Below, in pieces: positions 5,712 through 6,410 of a stretch of 6,410 nt of DNA; within the stretch, counting starts at the first letter, position 1; the number at the start of each line of letters is the position of its first letter. The translations under genes and the position numbers were made by a program. The notes under the pieces were generated by a model. It worked only from the letters and a program-made list of their open reading frames with translations, was not told where the DNA came from and did not search any database. The DNA comes from Candidatus Microgenomates bacterium. Its GTDB lineage: Bacteria > Patescibacteriota > Microgenomatia > UBA1400 > PJMF01. Where the stretch lies: contig WFTH01000055.1 in assembly GCA_015485595.1 (NCBI GenBank), positions 1 through 6,410 on the forward strand. The letters are read 5' to 3'.

Positions 5712-5805
5712 CATTGCTAAATTGAAATGACGAATGACGAATGCTTAAATAACGAAACTTTTTCGAATTTCGAAATTTGTAATGCGTTATTTCTATTTAA
5801 TATTG
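5712..5805 (+). repeat. Element A, copy 2: dyad repeat downstream of the Nudix gene
   Basis: This is the second copy of the element at 2471-2570, in opposite orientation on the chromosome and lacking the 18-bp palindrome. Its terminal inverted repeats are 5718-5741 and 5776-5799, complementary at 19 of 24 positions. The internal hairpin at 5753-5765 keeps the same CGAAA/TTTCG stem as copy 1 while the 3-base loop differs. It lies 18 bases beyond the Nudix stop and 164 bases beyond the uvrA stop, so it could act as a shared 3'-end structure for two convergent genes. It has no coding capacity. Confidence 0.75.
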
Positions 5806-5816
5806 GAGCTTGAAGT

Positions 5817-6341
5817 TTAGTTTTTGCCTGATGTTTGGTAGTTTCTCTTTAACTGTGATGACTTTAACACCTGCATAATCACCCCAACATCCGCTGCCGA
5901 GTTGATGAGTTTGATTTGATTTAATTTGTTTATGTCAACCCACTCTGCCAGTTGCGCGTACTTTTTTTCATCCTGAGCAAAATATTTAGTAGTTAGTTTT
6001 CCGCCTAGATACTCACAAAGATAATAAAGATGAATTGACTGAACACACTTTCCTCCGAAGGGCAGCTTAAAAAACGAGTCCCCTGCAAAGATAATCTGTT
6101 TTGGTTTAACATCAATGCCAGTTTCTTCCTTTACTTCCCTAATTAAAGCCTCTTCTATAGTCTCTCCTAACTTAATACCGCCACCAGGAAAATCGTGCCC
6201 ATCCCACTGTTTAGAAAGTAACACTTGATTATCTTTCACCACCACTCCATAGACCGCCGGTCTAAAACTTAGATCTTTTATCGGTACTTGAGTAATGTTA
6301 CCTTTTATATCTTCACAGTTTACTAGCTGATTTGGGTTCAT
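5817..6341 (-). CDS. Nudix hydrolase
   Basis: This complete 174-residue protein has a perfect Nudix box, GX5EX7REUXEEXGU, from G54 to I76, with metal-binding E69, E72 and E73. It is preceded by the usual beta-strand pair (VYGVVVKDNQVLLSKQ) and the WDGHDFPGGG loop. Nudix enzymes hydrolyse nucleoside diphosphates linked to another group, using Mg2+. Substrates range from oxidised dNTPs (MutT) to ADP-ribose, NADH or nucleotide sugars, and nothing here fixes the substrate. About 28 residues precede the core strand and the C-terminal tail (about 160-174) is basic. There is no signal peptide or membrane segment. The gene converges on uvrA with its own promoter. Four sampled 60-base lines gave about 41% G+C against about 49% for sampled uvrA lines, which may mean a different history or only weaker codon selection. 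The start ATG at 6339-6341 has no Shine-Dalgarno. Confidence 0.93.
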   Translation of the reverse strand: MNPNQLVNCEDIKGNITQVPIKDLSFRPAVYGVVVKDNQVLLSKQWDGHDFPGGGIKLGETIEEALIREVKEETGIDVKPKQIIFAGDSFFKLPFGGKCVQSIHLYYLCEYLGGKLTTKYFAQDEKKYAQLAEWVDINKLNQIKLINSAADVGVIMQVLKSSQLKRNYQTSGKN

Positions 6342-6348
6342 AAATTAA

Positions 6349-6357
6349 ATTTTAACA
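6349..6357 (-). promoter_or_regulatory. Extended -10 promoter of the Nudix gene (TGTTAAAAT)
   Basis: On the minus strand TGTTAAAAT fits the extended -10 pattern TGnTATAAT with one mismatch. It ends 7 bases before the ATG, which would place the transcription start on or next to the start codon, so the mRNA is probably leaderless. It closely resembles the uvrA promoter TGTTATAAT. No clear -35 box was found. Confidence 0.55.
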
Positions 6358-6410
6358 CACTAAGCATAAGTACAAGTTAAATTTATACTCAGATGAGTGT
6401 ATATTATTAC
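6358..6410. other. Upstream region of the Nudix gene, with a short dyad
   Basis: The only visible structure is ACTCA-GA-TGAGT at 6387-6398, a 5-bp inverted repeat about 46 bases upstream of the Nudix start, followed by TATATT at 6400-6405. It might be an operator or part of a rightward promoter for a gene beyond the window. Neither reading has independent support. Confidence 0.2.

Overview
The window carries a small set of genome-maintenance genes separated by unusually repeat-rich gaps. Nucleotide excision repair is represented by complete uvrB and uvrA genes in the same orientation. They are flanked by two predicted nucleotide-pool enzymes: the 3' end of a MazG-like pyrophosphohydrolase at the left edge and a complete Nudix hydrolase pointing leftwards at the right edge. 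uvrC is not present.

Layout: 1-161 is the MazG-like C-terminus (+). 162-277 is an AT-rich inverted repeat made of 7-bp units, ending in the uvrB start region. 278-2425 is uvrB (+). 2426-2736 is a 311-bp gap with no gene, packed with heptad repeats, a ~100-bp dyad element (called element A here), an 18-bp perfect palindrome and a nested hairpin. 2737-5547 is uvrA (+), with an extended -10 box just in front. 5548-5816 is a convergent gap holding a heptad minisatellite, more heptads and a second copy of element A. 5817-6341 is the Nudix gene (-). 6342-6410 holds its promoter.

The organism cannot be named from this window. Three things suggest a candidate-phyla-radiation bacterium (Patescibacteria, Microgenomates-like): gaps full of short AT-rich phased repeats and nested palindromes, near-absent Shine-Dalgarno signals with -10 boxes almost touching the start codons, and uvrB and uvrA lying next to each other but not in a tight operon. 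This is an inference from general familiarity with such genomes. The genes read through in the standard bacterial code with TAG or TAA stops, so the UGA=Gly code of Gracilibacteria/SR1 is not in use.

Functionally, UvrA scans DNA and loads UvrB at lesions, and UvrB recruits UvrC, which must be encoded elsewhere. The MazG-like and Nudix proteins would hydrolyse unwanted nucleotides before incorporation, although their substrates cannot be read from sequence. I see no new defence system, mobile element with a transposase, CRISPR array or RNA gene. The most interesting material is non-coding: a 7-bp periodicity shared by all three gene-to-gene gaps and reaching into uvrB coding sequence, two copies of element A in the same orientation behind two different genes, and predicted leaderless or near-leaderless starts.
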